Position numbers and translations under genes: made by a program | Source of the DNA: Actinomadura citrea | GTDB taxonomy: Bacteria; Actinomycetota; Actinomycetes; Streptosporangiales; Streptosporangiaceae | Length of the DNA: 64,000 nt | NCBI RefSeq assembly: GCF_013409045.1 | Contig: NZ_JACCBT010000001.1 | Span: 1,240,001 to 1,304,000 of the forward strand | Direction of reading: 5' to 3' | In this document: one piece after another, positions 43,199 to 52,201 of the stretch | How the letters are laid out: every line of letters starts with the position of its first letter | How positions within the stretch are numbered: position 1 is the stretch's first letter | Notes under the pieces: model-generated | Told to the model about the DNA's origin: nothing | The model's database searches: none | The model's input: the letters and a program-made list of their open reading frames with translations, nothing else

Positions 43199-43229
43199 GA
43201 GGCCCCCTGCGACGATCGCAAGGGGCCTC
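43199..43229 (+). terminator. Original tRNA-Thr terminator displaced by ICE2
   Basis: GAGGCCCC-C-TGCGA and TCGCA-A-GGGGCCTC form a stem with a 3-nt loop. It directly follows attR, so before insertion it stood right after the tRNA gene. Confidence 0.7.
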
Positions 43230-43255
43230 TCGCATCACCGTGGGAGCCACGGGAA

Positions 43256-43416
43256 TCAACCGCCGAACAAAGCGCCGCTCATGGCCCCGGCCGCTGCGCG
43301 CTTGTCGTCCACGATCAGGTGACCGTAGGTGTCCTTTGCGATGGCGATGCCTGCATGCTCGAGGAGCTCTGGCCACGTGCAGCGGCGTCCCTTGGGCCAG
43401 GATCAGCGGTCGTCGA
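43256..43416 (-). pseudogene. Remnant of a tyrosine integrase (C-terminal end, frameshifted)
   Basis: On the minus strand the frame reads LILAQGTPLHVA, shifts by one base, then continues ELLEHAGIAIAKDTYGHLIV and ends MSGALFGG followed by a stop. This is the conserved C-terminus of phage-type tyrosine recombinases, with the catalytic Tyr in DTYGHL. The rest of the gene is gone and a MarR gene follows upstream. It has the same orientation and distance to the tRNA end as the ICE2 integrase, so an earlier element probably occupied this tRNA. Confidence 0.8.
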
Positions 43417-43786
43417 CCTCGGCCGCGGCCCGCTGGGCGGCCTCCAGCAGGCGGCCTCCCTCTGCCGTGATCTGCAGTGTCGAGGGCGAACCCGCGCGGG
43501 CGTTGCCGTCGCGCACCAGGCCCGCGGCGGCGAGCGCCTTCACCGCTCCGTGCGCGCTCTGCACGGTGATCCCCGACATGCGCGCCAGATCACTGAACGA
43601 CGCCCCCGGCACGACGCCGATGTGGGCGAGCAGCCCGAGCCTGCTGACCGTGAGGTCCAGCGGCGCCAGAAGGGCGTTGAGTTCGGTCTCGATTCGACGT
43701 GCCAGTGACAGCAGGAAGATGGAGGTGCTCGTCACTGGCGGGCTGGGGCGGCCGTCGTCGGTGGTCACCGTCCCAGTGTCCCTCAT
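43403..43786 (-). CDS. MarR-family regulator
   Basis: A 127-aa winged-helix regulator: IFLLSLARRIETELNALLAPLDLTV, VVPGASFSDLARMSGITVQSAHGAVKAL and the wing GSPSTLQITAEGGRLL. The ATG at 43786 gives a normal short MarR; the frame is open to 43876 but upstream residues do not resemble the family. No ligand is known. The gene ends at the integrase remnant, so it may be chromosomal or left over from the old element. Confidence 0.78.
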   Translation of the reverse strand: MRDTGTVTTDDGRPSPPVTSTSIFLLSLARRIETELNALLAPLDLTVSRLGLLAHIGVVPGASFSDLARMSGITVQSAHGAVKALAAAGLVRDGNARAGSPSTLQITAEGGRLLEAAQRAAAEVDDR

Positions 43787-43876
43787 GGCGAGGTCCCGCG
43801 ATTGGACCGGTCGGCGGCACGGGTGGCTGGAGCGGGGGAGTGTCCAGATGGAGGACGCTGGAAAGGTGCCTGTCAC

Positions 43877-44500
43877 CGTCTGACCCTGATTGTTGGGGAT
43901 GGCGAGGGTCAGAATCCCCTAGTGCGCTTATGGCATCGCTATGTGATGGCCTGCGGCCGCTCTGACGGAGTTTGTACGCCGCCAAGTCGGGGCCCGTGGG
44001 GGAAGTGCAAGGGCCGCCTGCGGTGCGGTTAGCGGCTTGTCGCACGTGCGCCGAGTGCCTCGCGATTTAATGTCGGACGATTGAGGCCTTTTGGTCCGTC
44101 CGTTAAGTGGGTGGACGCGTTGCTCGCCCCGGTGACCGGCGTGAGGTTACCGCTTCCTGGTTGTTGCTGAAGCTTGCCACAGCATCACCGCAGGTCGTTT
44201 GCCTGCGTGCTGCATGTCCTGAAGCCGCGTCTTCGACGCGGGCGGTCTCCCGAGACTACGCCACTGCACGAATTGGTGGTCACGTCGTCCGTCCGCGTTG
44301 CAGGGTGTCGCCCCTGGGCTGAAGGGCTTTCACTTTCAGTCTCCGAACCCGGCATTGATTGATGTATCCGGGGCTTCGGTGGCTCTCCTTCCGCGACGGC
44401 TTGCCGGGGCTCTTGCGTCCGATGCGGAGTGGCGGACGGTTTTCACCAGTGGCGAGAAAAGTAGGGACGCCACGTAGCAAACAAAAACCGGGAGTACCCC
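43877..44500. other. Gene-poor stretch with conserved block copy B
   Basis: 624 nt without a supported gene. It holds the block at 43888-43986 related to ICE1 10647-10740. The remaining sequence shows only short noise frames. With the integrase remnant it may mark a decayed element. Confidence 0.5.
43888..43986. repeat. Conserved intergenic block, copy B
   Basis: Aligns on the same strand with 10647-10740 in ICE1: GGGATGGCGAGGGTCAGAA against AGGATGGCGACGGCCAGAA, then shared GTGATGGCCT, CGGCC, TGACGGA and AAGT. It lies outside ICE2, past attR. Confidence 0.55.
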
Positions 44501-45373
44501 ATGAAATCGGCATGCGGAAACTCGCGCCGAGAAGACCTCCCTCTCTACGAGGGAGGAGACGTACGTTCCGTCCTCCGGACAAAGGAGGCACGGGACGGTT
44601 GGGACGCTCTTATGGAGTGCCCCGAGCGTGCCGTCGTGCTGTGGGACCTCAACGGAGCGACTCTGGAGCTCGCCCCGTCCGGAGGAACACCGCAGCTCGA
44701 CCTCGACGTTCGTCGGGAGCTCCCCCGATTGGGGGAACGGTACGCCGTCAATGGGATCTTGACGGGATGGGCGTACAACCAGGTCAGCGAGATCGGCCTG
44801 GCTGTCCCCGGCTGTCATGTGTGGGGGCAACTCGCCTGCGAGCACTGGGACTGCGAGACGCAGACCCGCCGCGAGCTGGTGGAGCCCTCGTCCGGGCTGA
44901 GCACGGCCCACGAAAAACTGCACGAGGTGGTGAAGGACCTCCGTCTGGACACCGAGTGCATCTACGCCAAGTCTCACTCGCTCGCGTTCCTCTACCCGGG
45001 GAACACCGACCAGACGGTGGTCGAGCGACTGGTCAGCGAACTCGGGGACATCGCCGAGGCCGCTGGGGACCTGACGCTGCTGCAGGACCGCGGCTTCGTC
45101 AAGCTCGCACCCGCGGGCCTCGACAAGAAGGTCGCGCTCCAGCGGATCCTCAAGGAATGTGTTCCGTTCGAGCCCTCCGTCATCATGGATGTGGGGGATA
45201 TGCCCGACATGGTGATCATGGAGGAGCTCGACCGGACGCGCCGCGAGGAGGGCATCCCGACCCTCAAGGTAGGTGTTCGCAACCTGCAGGACGGGGTCGA
45301 CCTGGTCCTCCCCGGCCCGCCGCGGGGCGTTCTTCCGTTCATGCGAGCGCTGAGGGACGCACCCACCCGATAG
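44501..45373 (+). CDS. Degenerate trehalose-6-phosphate phosphatase-like HAD protein
   Basis: A 290-aa protein with the OtsB layout: motif I VLWDLNGATLELAP (49-51), a LTGWAYNQVSEI segment, CIYAKSHSLAFLYPG, motif III LDKKVALQRIL (207-217) and motif IV VGDMPDMVIMEEL (231-243). In motif I the second Asp of DxDGT is replaced (DLNGA), and motif IV lacks one Asp, so phosphatase activity is doubtful. A genuine otsB begins at 63877. The start ATG at 44501 lacks a strong ribosome site. It may be a regulatory or altered-function paralogue. Confidence 0.72.
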   Translation: MKSACGNSRREDLPLYEGGDVRSVLRTKEARDGWDALMECPERAVVLWDLNGATLELAPSGGTPQLDLDVRRELPRLGERYAVNGILTGWAYNQVSEIGLAVPGCHVWGQLACEHWDCETQTRRELVEPSSGLSTAHEKLHEVVKDLRLDTECIYAKSHSLAFLYPGNTDQTVVERLVSELGDIAEAAGDLTLLQDRGFVKLAPAGLDKKVALQRILKECVPFEPSVIMDVGDMPDMVIMEELDRTRREEGIPTLKVGVRNLQDGVDLVLPGPPRGVLPFMRALRDAPTR

Positions 45374-45419
45374 CGCCGGCTCGGTAGTCGACTGACTTCG
45401 AGGCCGTCGCGGTTCACCT

Positions 45420-45510
45420 GTGGCCCCCGGATCCCCTGGGGCCGCCCCTCCGGTGGCCCTCGGACATCCGAGGCCACCCGACCTGTGGCCCCCGGACATC
45501 CGGGGGCCAC
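45420..45510. terminator. Three tandem terminator hairpins
   Basis: Related hairpins at 45420-45445, 45453-45477 and 45485-45510. The last is perfect: GTGGCCCCCGGA, 2 nt, TCCGGGGGCCAC. The series lies between two convergent genes and likely stops transcription from both. Confidence 0.7.
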
Positions 45511-45559
45511 TTCTAGCGAGGCGTCCCGTCGACTCGGCCGGCGTCCGTCCCGGCTGTGG

Positions 45560-46882
45560 TCAGGCGGCTTTGCCGCGGGCGATGTAGAGGTTCATGGCGG
45601 TGAAGTCGAGGGTGACGTTGTACGGCTTGTAGAAGCAGTGGGCGAAGTGGCCGATCGCGTCGAATCCCGGCCCGAAGGGCCAGGGCACGTTGACCGGCAT
45701 GTTCGGGTCCGACTCGCAGTAGACGTCGTTGGCGGCGGCGTCGCCGAGGCGGACCTCCTTCGGGTAGCAGGGGTAGGTGACGGTCGGGTGGCTGTGTCCG
45801 AAGGTCTCGATCGGACGGTCGCCGTCGGTGCGGATCCCCAGTTGCTTGGCCGTTTCGCCGGACATGCCCGCGAGGATCTCGCCGACTCCGCCGAGGTTCA
45901 CGCCCACCACACCTGTTCCGGCGCCGGCGTCGCCGGTGAAGGTGCCCCTGCTGTGGCACATGTGCTCCCGGGCCAGCCACAGCGGCAGGGGCTTGGCGCC
46001 CGCCCGTCTGGCGTCGGCGCGTACCTTCCCGGCCGCCTCGGAAGTCGGGCGGCGCAGGATCAGCGCCCCGCTCGCGTAGTCGAAGGTGGTCAGCAGGTGG
46101 TAGAAGACCCACGTGCCGATGAGGCCGTCGTTGGTCCTGACGGGCGCGTCGTCGGGTGACTCCGGCTCCGACCAGTTCACGGGGATGTTGCGCAGTTCTA
46201 TGTCGCCCAGCTTGAAGGACTCCAGCACCCCGTAGTACGACCACATGATGTGGCCTTCGAAGTCGCTCCTCACCTTGTGCACGGGCCGCAGACCCGCCTC
46301 CCTGGCCACCTCGGCGGACATGCCCAGCCACCCGGCGCCGGTGTAGAAGCTGAAGAGCTTCGGGGGCCCGCCGTTGACCGAGACCTCGATCTGCGGCTCC
46401 GGGTCCACCTGCTGCCAGGGCACCCGCGCGACGTCGCCGTGGATCTCGTACGCGTCGCCGCCGACCGCCGCGAACCATTTGGCGTAGGCGTCCTCGCCGG
46501 CCGCCTCCCAGCGCGGTGCGGAGAGGGCGAACTTGTCCTGCCTGATGTAGCAGTCGCCCAGGAGCGTGTTGGTCTCCTTGTCGTCGGGCGCCAGCTTGAG
46601 AGCCATCGTTAGGTAGTTCTCCGCCTCGGGGAACCTGTTGCTCAGTAGCCCCACGTAGCCGCGCCGGCGGGCCGCGTGCAGGTTCGCGGGGTCTTTCTTC
46701 AGGATCTCCTCGTACGCGCGGCCGGCCTGCTCGAACTTCCCCGCCTTGAACAACGCGTCGGCGTCCCCGACGGCGTCCGCCCTGGCCGTTCCGCCCAGCA
46801 GCGGCGCCGCCGCGGCGGCACCGGCCACCACGGCCGCGCCCCGCAACAGCGAGCGCCGATCCCATGTCCCGTCGTCAGGCAA
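45560..46882 (-). CDS. Tat-exported TPR/retropepsin-like protein without catalytic Asp
   Basis: A 440-aa protein. The N-terminus has a twin-arginine signal (DRRSLLRGAAVVAG), then a TPR-like part at about 38-125. The rest resembles retropepsin-like aspartyl proteases: FSFYTGAGWLGMS at 177-189 stands where FxxDTGAS is expected, and DGLIGTWVFYHLLTTFDYASGAL is the usual later motif. Tyr replaces the catalytic Asp, so it is probably not a protease. TTG start at 46882 with AGAGGGG upstream. It may bind peptides outside the membrane. Confidence 0.7.
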   Translation of the reverse strand: MPDDGTWDRRSLLRGAAVVAGAAAAAPLLGGTARADAVGDADALFKAGKFEQAGRAYEEILKKDPANLHAARRRGYVGLLSNRFPEAENYLTMALKLAPDDKETNTLLGDCYIRQDKFALSAPRWEAAGEDAYAKWFAAVGGDAYEIHGDVARVPWQQVDPEPQIEVSVNGGPPKLFSFYTGAGWLGMSAEVAREAGLRPVHKVRSDFEGHIMWSYYGVLESFKLGDIELRNIPVNWSEPESPDDAPVRTNDGLIGTWVFYHLLTTFDYASGALILRRPTSEAAGKVRADARRAGAKPLPLWLAREHMCHSRGTFTGDAGAGTGVVGVNLGGVGEILAGMSGETAKQLGIRTDGDRPIETFGHSHPTVTYPCYPKEVRLGDAAANDVYCESDPNMPVNVPWPFGPGFDAIGHFAHCFYKPYNVTLDFTAMNLYIARGKAA

Positions 46883-47038
46883 GTTTTCCCCTCTTCCGTG
46901 ATCACGTTCCGAGCCGGGGCGGCATGCCCGGCACGGACCGTTGTGGTCCTTGCTCTCACTGAAGACGGACGGGGGTTGCGGTGGCGTATGCGAATCTCGA
47001 TACGCCCGCGATACGTCCCGATCCCGGAGTCGCCGGTG

Positions 47039-48790
47039 TTATCGGGTGTTGGGTTCGATGCGTCTCAGGGCTTGCCGGGCGCGTTTCGCCACGTCGCCCT
47101 CGCCCGCGGCGTAGTCGCGGAGGACCGGGAGGGCGGGGCGGGCCGCGTCACCCATCAGGCTGAGGTCGTACAGCGTGCGCACCGGGTCGGCGGGGATCTG
47201 TTCGATCAGTACGGGCAGCGCCTCGTCGGCGTTGCGGGTGATCCTCCAAAGCGCGAAGGCCGCGGACGCGCGGGCGGGTTCGGCGGGGTCGTCGCGCAGG
47301 GTGCGCAGGGCGGGGACGGCCGCACGGGCCCGGGGGCCGAGTTCGCCAAGCCAGCCGCAGGCGTTGGAGTCGAAGCGCCAGCCGCGGCGTCCAGCCTTGC
47401 GGCCGAACCGGCGGCGACGATCCAGGACGTTCAGCAGCAGGCCGACGACCTCATCGTCGGCCGGTTCGCCGAGGCCCATCAGAGCGCGGACGGCGGAGAG
47501 GCCGGTCTCCGGGTCCGGGCCCGACGCGACCCGCCGGAGGACGGTCAGCGCACGTTCGTCGGCCAGACCCCATTTGCGCAGGAACATGCAACACGCGCCG
47601 GCGGTCTCAAGCTCACCGCTGTCGGGGGCGGGGACGTCGAGACGCGGGATCAGACCTTCCAGGACGGCGGTGACCTCAGGAACGGCCTGTTCTCCGTCGG
47701 GCCATTCCGCGATCCACGACAGCAGGGCCTCGGCCTCGCCGGCAGAGGGAGAACTGGCGAGGCGTGCTCGGGCCTGGGGCCAGAGGTGCTCGGCCAGCGC
47801 CGACGCCGCACGGAACCGGTGCTGGAGTTGGAGGTCCAGCGTGCCGTGGCGGATCAGCCGCTGAAGTGGGGGCACGCATCGAGGATCACCGTGCCGCGCG
47901 AGCGCGACGAGGGCCTTCCCCGAGACTTCGGAGTCGCTCAGGGAGGCGGCCAGGGCATCGGCGTACCCGTCGTGAGACGGCAGATGGTTCGTGGCCACGG
48001 CCGCTCGCCGTACGGCCGGGTCCGGGTGCCGGAGCAGGGACGCGACGGTAGGGGCGTGTTCGGGGAACCGCTGGAACAGGCGGTCTGCGGCGTCGACGAG
48101 GATCCGGGTGGCCGCTGCGTCCAGTTGGCCGGTCCTCACCCGCTCCAGCATCCGAGCCAGCCAGCGTGAGTGCAGCTCGGGCGTGGGGTGAAGCCAGCCG
48201 TCGACGGCCTCGACGGAGCCGCGCGGCGGGAGCCCGACCCACTCGGGATCGCCCCAGGCCAGTTCGGCCAGGGCCGATCCGGCCTCGCCGCCGCAATGGG
48301 TGAGTGCGTCCAGGACCGTGTCGTCCACCGCCTCGGGCCTGTGCAGCAGCAGGCCGAGCGCGGCGCCCAGCGCGTCGGACGGCTCGCGATCCAGGCAGCG
48401 CCGCAGGTCGTCATGGGTCAGGGGGTACCGGCCGAGAGCCAGCAGGAGCGCGAGCCTGGTCGGGGCGTCCGGCTCGCTCGCGCTGCCGGCGCGGAGACGG
48501 GGAACCGCATCGTCGGGTATGTCCTGGTAGGTGAGCACGACGGCCAGGATCCGGCGGATCCGCGGGTCCGGGTGGGTGAGCCGCTCCAGCAACGCGGTCG
48601 GCCCCGCGCTCGCGGCGGCGCCCAGCCGGTCGACCCAGTCGCCGAGGGTGAACGGGGTTCCGGCCTCCACGTTCAGGTCGGCCAGCAGTGCCTCCAGCGC
48701 CGCGCCACTGCGCCGGCCGGGTTGGTCCAGGTCGACGTCGAAGTCCCGGTGGACCACCGCCTGCCAGTCGAACCCGATCACCGATCCCAC
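47039..48790 (-). CDS. HEAT-repeat protein
   Basis: A 583-aa, mostly helical protein made of paired helices of about 30 residues (LTHPDPRIRRILAVVLTYQD, LLRHPDPAVRRAAVATNHLP, LARHGDPRCVPPLQRLI). The repeating DPxxR motif is typical of PBS-lyase HEAT-type repeats that bind proteins. It starts with GTG at 48790. No enzyme motif is seen. Its partner is unknown; the neighbouring genes are transcribed separately. Confidence 0.75.
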   Translation of the reverse strand: MGSVIGFDWQAVVHRDFDVDLDQPGRRSGAALEALLADLNVEAGTPFTLGDWVDRLGAAASAGPTALLERLTHPDPRIRRILAVVLTYQDIPDDAVPRLRAGSASEPDAPTRLALLLALGRYPLTHDDLRRCLDREPSDALGAALGLLLHRPEAVDDTVLDALTHCGGEAGSALAELAWGDPEWVGLPPRGSVEAVDGWLHPTPELHSRWLARMLERVRTGQLDAAATRILVDAADRLFQRFPEHAPTVASLLRHPDPAVRRAAVATNHLPSHDGYADALAASLSDSEVSGKALVALARHGDPRCVPPLQRLIRHGTLDLQLQHRFRAASALAEHLWPQARARLASSPSAGEAEALLSWIAEWPDGEQAVPEVTAVLEGLIPRLDVPAPDSGELETAGACCMFLRKWGLADERALTVLRRVASGPDPETGLSAVRALMGLGEPADDEVVGLLLNVLDRRRRFGRKAGRRGWRFDSNACGWLGELGPRARAAVPALRTLRDDPAEPARASAAFALWRITRNADEALPVLIEQIPADPVRTLYDLSLMGDAARPALPVLRDYAAGEGDVAKRARQALRRIEPNTR

Positions 48791-48976
48791 GCGCGCACTC
48801 TAGCTGGCCGAATCCGCGGATGGAGGGCGCTCCGCCTGGTGAACCGGCCCCTGGACGGGACGTCGGGGAAGCGGCGGACGCTGCGGAGACGTCTTCACCC
48901 GCGGACGTTCAACCTGATCGGGCGAACCGATTGTCGTTCTTCTCATGGCGGTGCGGAGGCTCAGTACGCTTGCGTC

Positions 48977-49642
48977 ATGCGGATTGTCGCGGTCGCCGAT
49001 ACGCACACCTTTCACCATGACCTCGCCGTCCCCTGGGGCGATGTCTTCGTGCACGCCGGTGACCTGTGTCGGCGCGGCAAGGACCTCAAAGAACTCGAGG
49101 ACGCCGCGGACTGGATCCAAGCCCTTCCGCATCGGACGAAGGTGGTCGTCGCGGGCAACCACGACTGGATGTTCCTGGACGAGCCCGAACGTGCTCGCGC
49201 CGTCCTGGCCGACCGTGGCATCCGCTATCTGGAGGACGGCGGAACGGAGATCGACGGCGTCACGTTCTGGGGCAGTCCCTGGCAGCCGGAGTTCAACGAG
49301 TGGGCGTTCAATCTTCCCCGGGGCCGTCCCCTCGCGGAGAAATGGGCCCTGATTCCGGACGGCGTCGACGTCCTGGTGACGCACGGGCCTCCGCTCGGAA
49401 TCGGTGACGCGAACGCCTACCCCGGACGCCACGGTTGTGAGGACCTGCTGGCCCGGGTGCGGCAGATCCGTCCCAAGCTGCACCTGTTCGGGCACATCCA
49501 CCAGGACGGGGGGCTCTGGCGCCACGGGGAGACGACCTTCGCCAACGTCACCACGTGGGAGGGCGAGCGCGGCCCGACCGTTGTGCGTCTGGAGACCTCG
49601 GGCGCCGCGGGCGAGATCGTGCCGCCTGCACGAACCCGCTGA
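48977..49642 (+). CDS. Calcineurin-like metallophosphoesterase
   Basis: A 221-aa phosphoesterase with all motifs: Asp and His in MRIVAVADTHTF, GDVFVHAGDL, VAGNHDW, VLVTHGPP and LFGHIHQDGG, which bind two metal ions. It may cleave phosphodiester or phosphomonoester bonds; the substrate is unknown. The ATG at 48977 begins directly with the first motif. It is close in size to other single-domain bacterial members such as those related to YfcE. Confidence 0.9.
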   Translation: MRIVAVADTHTFHHDLAVPWGDVFVHAGDLCRRGKDLKELEDAADWIQALPHRTKVVVAGNHDWMFLDEPERARAVLADRGIRYLEDGGTEIDGVTFWGSPWQPEFNEWAFNLPRGRPLAEKWALIPDGVDVLVTHGPPLGIGDANAYPGRHGCEDLLARVRQIRPKLHLFGHIHQDGGLWRHGETTFANVTTWEGERGPTVVRLETSGAAGEIVPPARTR

Positions 49643-49662
49643 ACTGAGCCCGGCCTGATCGA

Positions 49663-49980
49663 TCAAGCGGTGCCGGGCGGACGCCGCACGGTGACGGTTC
49701 CGGATTCGAGGTCGACGTGTGTGCGCGGGGGCGCGCCGTCGTTCTCGTCGTCACGCAACATCAATGAGGAGCGGCGCTGCTCCTGCTGATGGCGGTGCGT
49801 GCCGTGGAAGAAGGCGTCCAGTTCGCCGACGGCGGCCGTGGAGACCGGACGGCCCGCCTCGTCCCGCCTCCACGGCAGGTGGAACCTGCGGTGCGCCCAC
49901 AGGCCGACGCGGTCGAGGACGGCAAAGACGACCAGCGCGATCACGAGCCCGGGGATCGTGACGAACGCGATGACTGCCAC
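49663..49980 (-). CDS. Small membrane protein (DUF6191-like)
   Basis: A 105-aa protein with one N-terminal transmembrane helix (FVTIPGLVIALVVFAVLDRVG) and a cytoplasmic tail with LPWRRD, VGELDAFFHGTHRHQQEQRRS and APPRTHVDLESGTVTV. The tail pattern matches a family found only in actinobacteria; the DUF number is from memory. Function unknown. GTG start at 49980. It is convergent with the metallophosphoesterase gene. Confidence 0.72.
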   Translation of the reverse strand: MAVIAFVTIPGLVIALVVFAVLDRVGLWAHRRFHLPWRRDEAGRPVSTAAVGELDAFFHGTHRHQQEQRRSSLMLRDDENDGAPPRTHVDLESGTVTVRRPPGTA

Positions 49981-50372
49981 AGTCTTTCCAACGGGCCCCG
50001 CTCATCAGCGGTTCCGCGTGGCGGCCTCGTTCTTGGCGGCACGAGGCGACGCCTTTCTTGCGCCCGCTTCCACCCCGGTGGTCACCGACGTAGTGGTGGG
50101 ACGCGGCACTGGGCTTGCCGGCCGTGCCGGAGGAGTGCCTCCAACGGTCGAGCCCGGGGATTCGGTGTGATCATGGCGGGAAAAATGCGCGACCGATAAT
50201 CGCCAATTCCGCATGAGATCGAAGTTCTAGAGGCGGGCGCTTGTCCGCCGGCCGGTTTCCTGGACGGTGGGTGATGGCCCTGCCGCCTTCGGGAGCATAA
50301 CCGCCAAAGGCGTCAGACCCTGCGCATTGCTAGGCATGCGCAGCAAACACAAACAAAAAGAAGGACACGTAC
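49981..50372. other. Intergenic region upstream of the DMT-like exporter
   Basis: 392 nt. A small open frame on the minus strand (50005-50214) is basic and low in complexity and is not supported. Near 50318-50338 TGCGCA occurs twice around TTGCTAGGCA, a possible operator. An A-rich stretch (AAACACAAACAAAAAGAAGG) just before 50373 supplies the ribosome site. Confidence 0.4.
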
Positions 50373-51548
50373 GTGAACTATAGGAGAAAAGTTCGGTTCA
50401 CGTCGCCGGAGTGGCTCTTTCGCCATCTCGGCGGCTTCTACAGATGGGTGGTCCGTCACCCGCGGCGTGCCGCGCGGTGGCTCGCGGGGCACCCACAGCG
50501 CGCCAAGGTATGGCTCGTCACGACCGTGGTCGGTTCGCTCTGGCTGGTCGCGGCCTCGGCATCGCATGTCGGAGGGGCGATCTTCCAGCGCACGACGACG
50601 GCGGTCATGCAGCCGCTGACGGTAGATCACCAGGTGGCGGCCCTCCAGGCGACCACCATCACCTACCTGTTCGGCGCCCCGCTCTATGTGGCGCTGCTCA
50701 TGGCGGCGCGTCGGCGGCTGCAGGAGAACCGTCTCCTCGACGCCGTGCCGCACACCGGAAGGCGCGATCGGATCCTCGCCGGTCTCTCGCGCGCGGCCCA
50801 GAGGTTCTCCCCGGCGCACAGGCTCCTCTCTCGTCTTGTCGAGAAGGAGCGGAAGCACCGGTGGGTACTGACGGTCCTGCCTTTCCTGATCAGTTTCGTC
50901 AGCGCCAATCTCCTGGCGCAGTTCTACGTGACGAGGCTGCCGTTCTCGGCCGGCAACGCGATCACGACCCTCGGCCCGATCGCCATGGCCATGGCGATCG
51001 CGTGGAGGGACGACAGGAAGGGACTTCCGCTGCTTCTGCCGCTGATGTCGGCGGTCGGGGCGGCCCTGATGATCCCCTGGGGACAGCGCATCGACGGTGT
51101 CGGCGTACTGGCCGCCCTGTGCGGCGCGGTGTCCTCCGCCGTCATGGTGTCGGGGGGAAAGGCGATGGCCCATGCGGGGATCCTGCTCAAGGGAACGGGT
51201 CTGTCCATGGTGGCCGGCCTGCTCCTCGGAGCACCCTCCCTGCTTCTGGTCCACTGGACCGGGGAGGTCGTCATCCGCGGAGCCGTCGCAGGTCTCCTCG
51301 GAGTCGCCGGAAGCGCCCTCTACTGGCTCGCACAGGCGCCGCTCCACCTCCCGAAGAGGCTGGCCGGTGCACTGTCGGCCAACGGGCCGGCGCTGACCAG
51401 CGTGGTGGGGCTCGTCGTCCTCGGCCAGGGCGTCGGCCTGATCTGCATGGTCGGGATCGCCACGATCCTGATCGCCTCGCTGCTCAACGCCGCGCTGACC
51501 GGCTCAGAGGACGAGAAAGCGGCGGAGGTCGCAAAGTACAACTACTAG
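50373..51548 (+). CDS. DMT-superfamily (EamA/RhtA-like) membrane protein
   Basis: A 391-aa membrane protein. A basic cytoplasmic start of about 50 residues precedes about ten helices (VWLVTTVVGSLWLVAA, LFGAPLYVALLMAAR, LTVLPFLISFVSANLLAQFY, ALTSVVGLVVLGQGVGLICM). The part around LPFSAGNAITTLGPIAMAMA resembles the RhtA-type EamA exporters. The substrate is unknown. It is longer than usual exporters because of the N-terminal tail and a loop at about 115-165 with many Arg residues. GTG start with AGAAGG upstream. Confidence 0.7.
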   Translation: MNYRRKVRFTSPEWLFRHLGGFYRWVVRHPRRAARWLAGHPQRAKVWLVTTVVGSLWLVAASASHVGGAIFQRTTTAVMQPLTVDHQVAALQATTITYLFGAPLYVALLMAARRRLQENRLLDAVPHTGRRDRILAGLSRAAQRFSPAHRLLSRLVEKERKHRWVLTVLPFLISFVSANLLAQFYVTRLPFSAGNAITTLGPIAMAMAIAWRDDRKGLPLLLPLMSAVGAALMIPWGQRIDGVGVLAALCGAVSSAVMVSGGKAMAHAGILLKGTGLSMVAGLLLGAPSLLLVHWTGEVVIRGAVAGLLGVAGSALYWLAQAPLHLPKRLAGALSANGPALTSVVGLVVLGQGVGLICMVGIATILIASLLNAALTGSEDEKAAEVAKYNY

Positions 51549-52069
51549 GCTCCCGCCGGGACGCCGAGTGCGAAGGGAGTGCCGATGGTGCTTCCGAGCG
51601 CGGGGCGGACATTCTCCGGCGTGGGCAGAACCGACTTCTGGCAGGCGTGATGCCGAGCTAGGAGGTGAACTGGCGCGCTTGTATTTGGGTGCGCTCATAT
51701 GATGCGGCCCCGAGGAATACCTCGGGGCTGCGTTCTCGTGTCGGGGCGCAAGCACAACGGACCTGAGGTCGGTGCGTGATCGTGCGACGGTGTGCCGGGC
51801 AGAGGTCGCGGGTGACCGAGCGACCGAATTGCGGGGCATATCCTGCGGCGTTGCCCGCGAGATGGCCGCAGGTGTTTCGGGGCCGTGTCAAAGATCAACA
51901 GGTTCGGTTCCGAACCGGTGGAAGCCCGGATGGCCGCGGGCGACGAACTCACCTAGCCTGCTGAAGCAGAGGGCAAAACGGTCGTCGAATCTTCGGTGAG
52001 CGGTGCGATCCCGCCTGCGGCGGGGCGGGCAGCCAGAGGGTCGCCCCCATCGAAGAGGAGGAGTCGGCC
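51549..52069. other. Intergenic region with hairpins
   Basis: About 520 nt without a supported gene. CCCCGAGG/CCTCGGGG at 51708-51727 probably ends the exporter transcript. GGTTCGGTTCCGAACC at 51902-51917 is a perfect palindrome and may be an operator for the short gene that follows. Confidence 0.4.
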
Positions 52070-52189
52070 ATGCCCTTCGAGGGGAACCAGAGAAGCGACC
52101 GTATTCGGTTGCGATCTCCGTGGGCTCTTGGAGCCTTGGTTTCACTGACGCGGTCGGTCTATGAGATCGTCCGCGACTGGCACCGCTGA
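52070..52189 (+). CDS. Possible 39-aa small protein
   Basis: ATG at 52070 follows a strong GAGGAGGAG ribosome site and opens a 39-codon frame: a polar basic start (FEGNQRSDRIRLRS), then a hydrophobic stretch WALGALVSL and an end SVYEIVRDWHR. A rho-independent-like hairpin follows 12 nt after the stop. The strong translation signals and isolated promoter region argue for a real small gene, but no homologue is recognised. Confidence 0.45.
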   Translation: MPFEGNQRSDRIRLRSPWALGALVSLTRSVYEIVRDWHR

Positions 52190-52201
52190 TAAGCGGTCCG
52201 T

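Noticed and set aside
42546..43376. 276-codon minus-strand frame across the right end of ICE2
   Set aside because: It joins the integrase remnant in the wrong frame, the att repeat and the 110-bp repeat; composition is non-coding.
50005..50214. Basic 69-codon frame on the minus strand
   Set aside because: Low complexity, no ribosome site and no recognised fold; not enough to call a gene.
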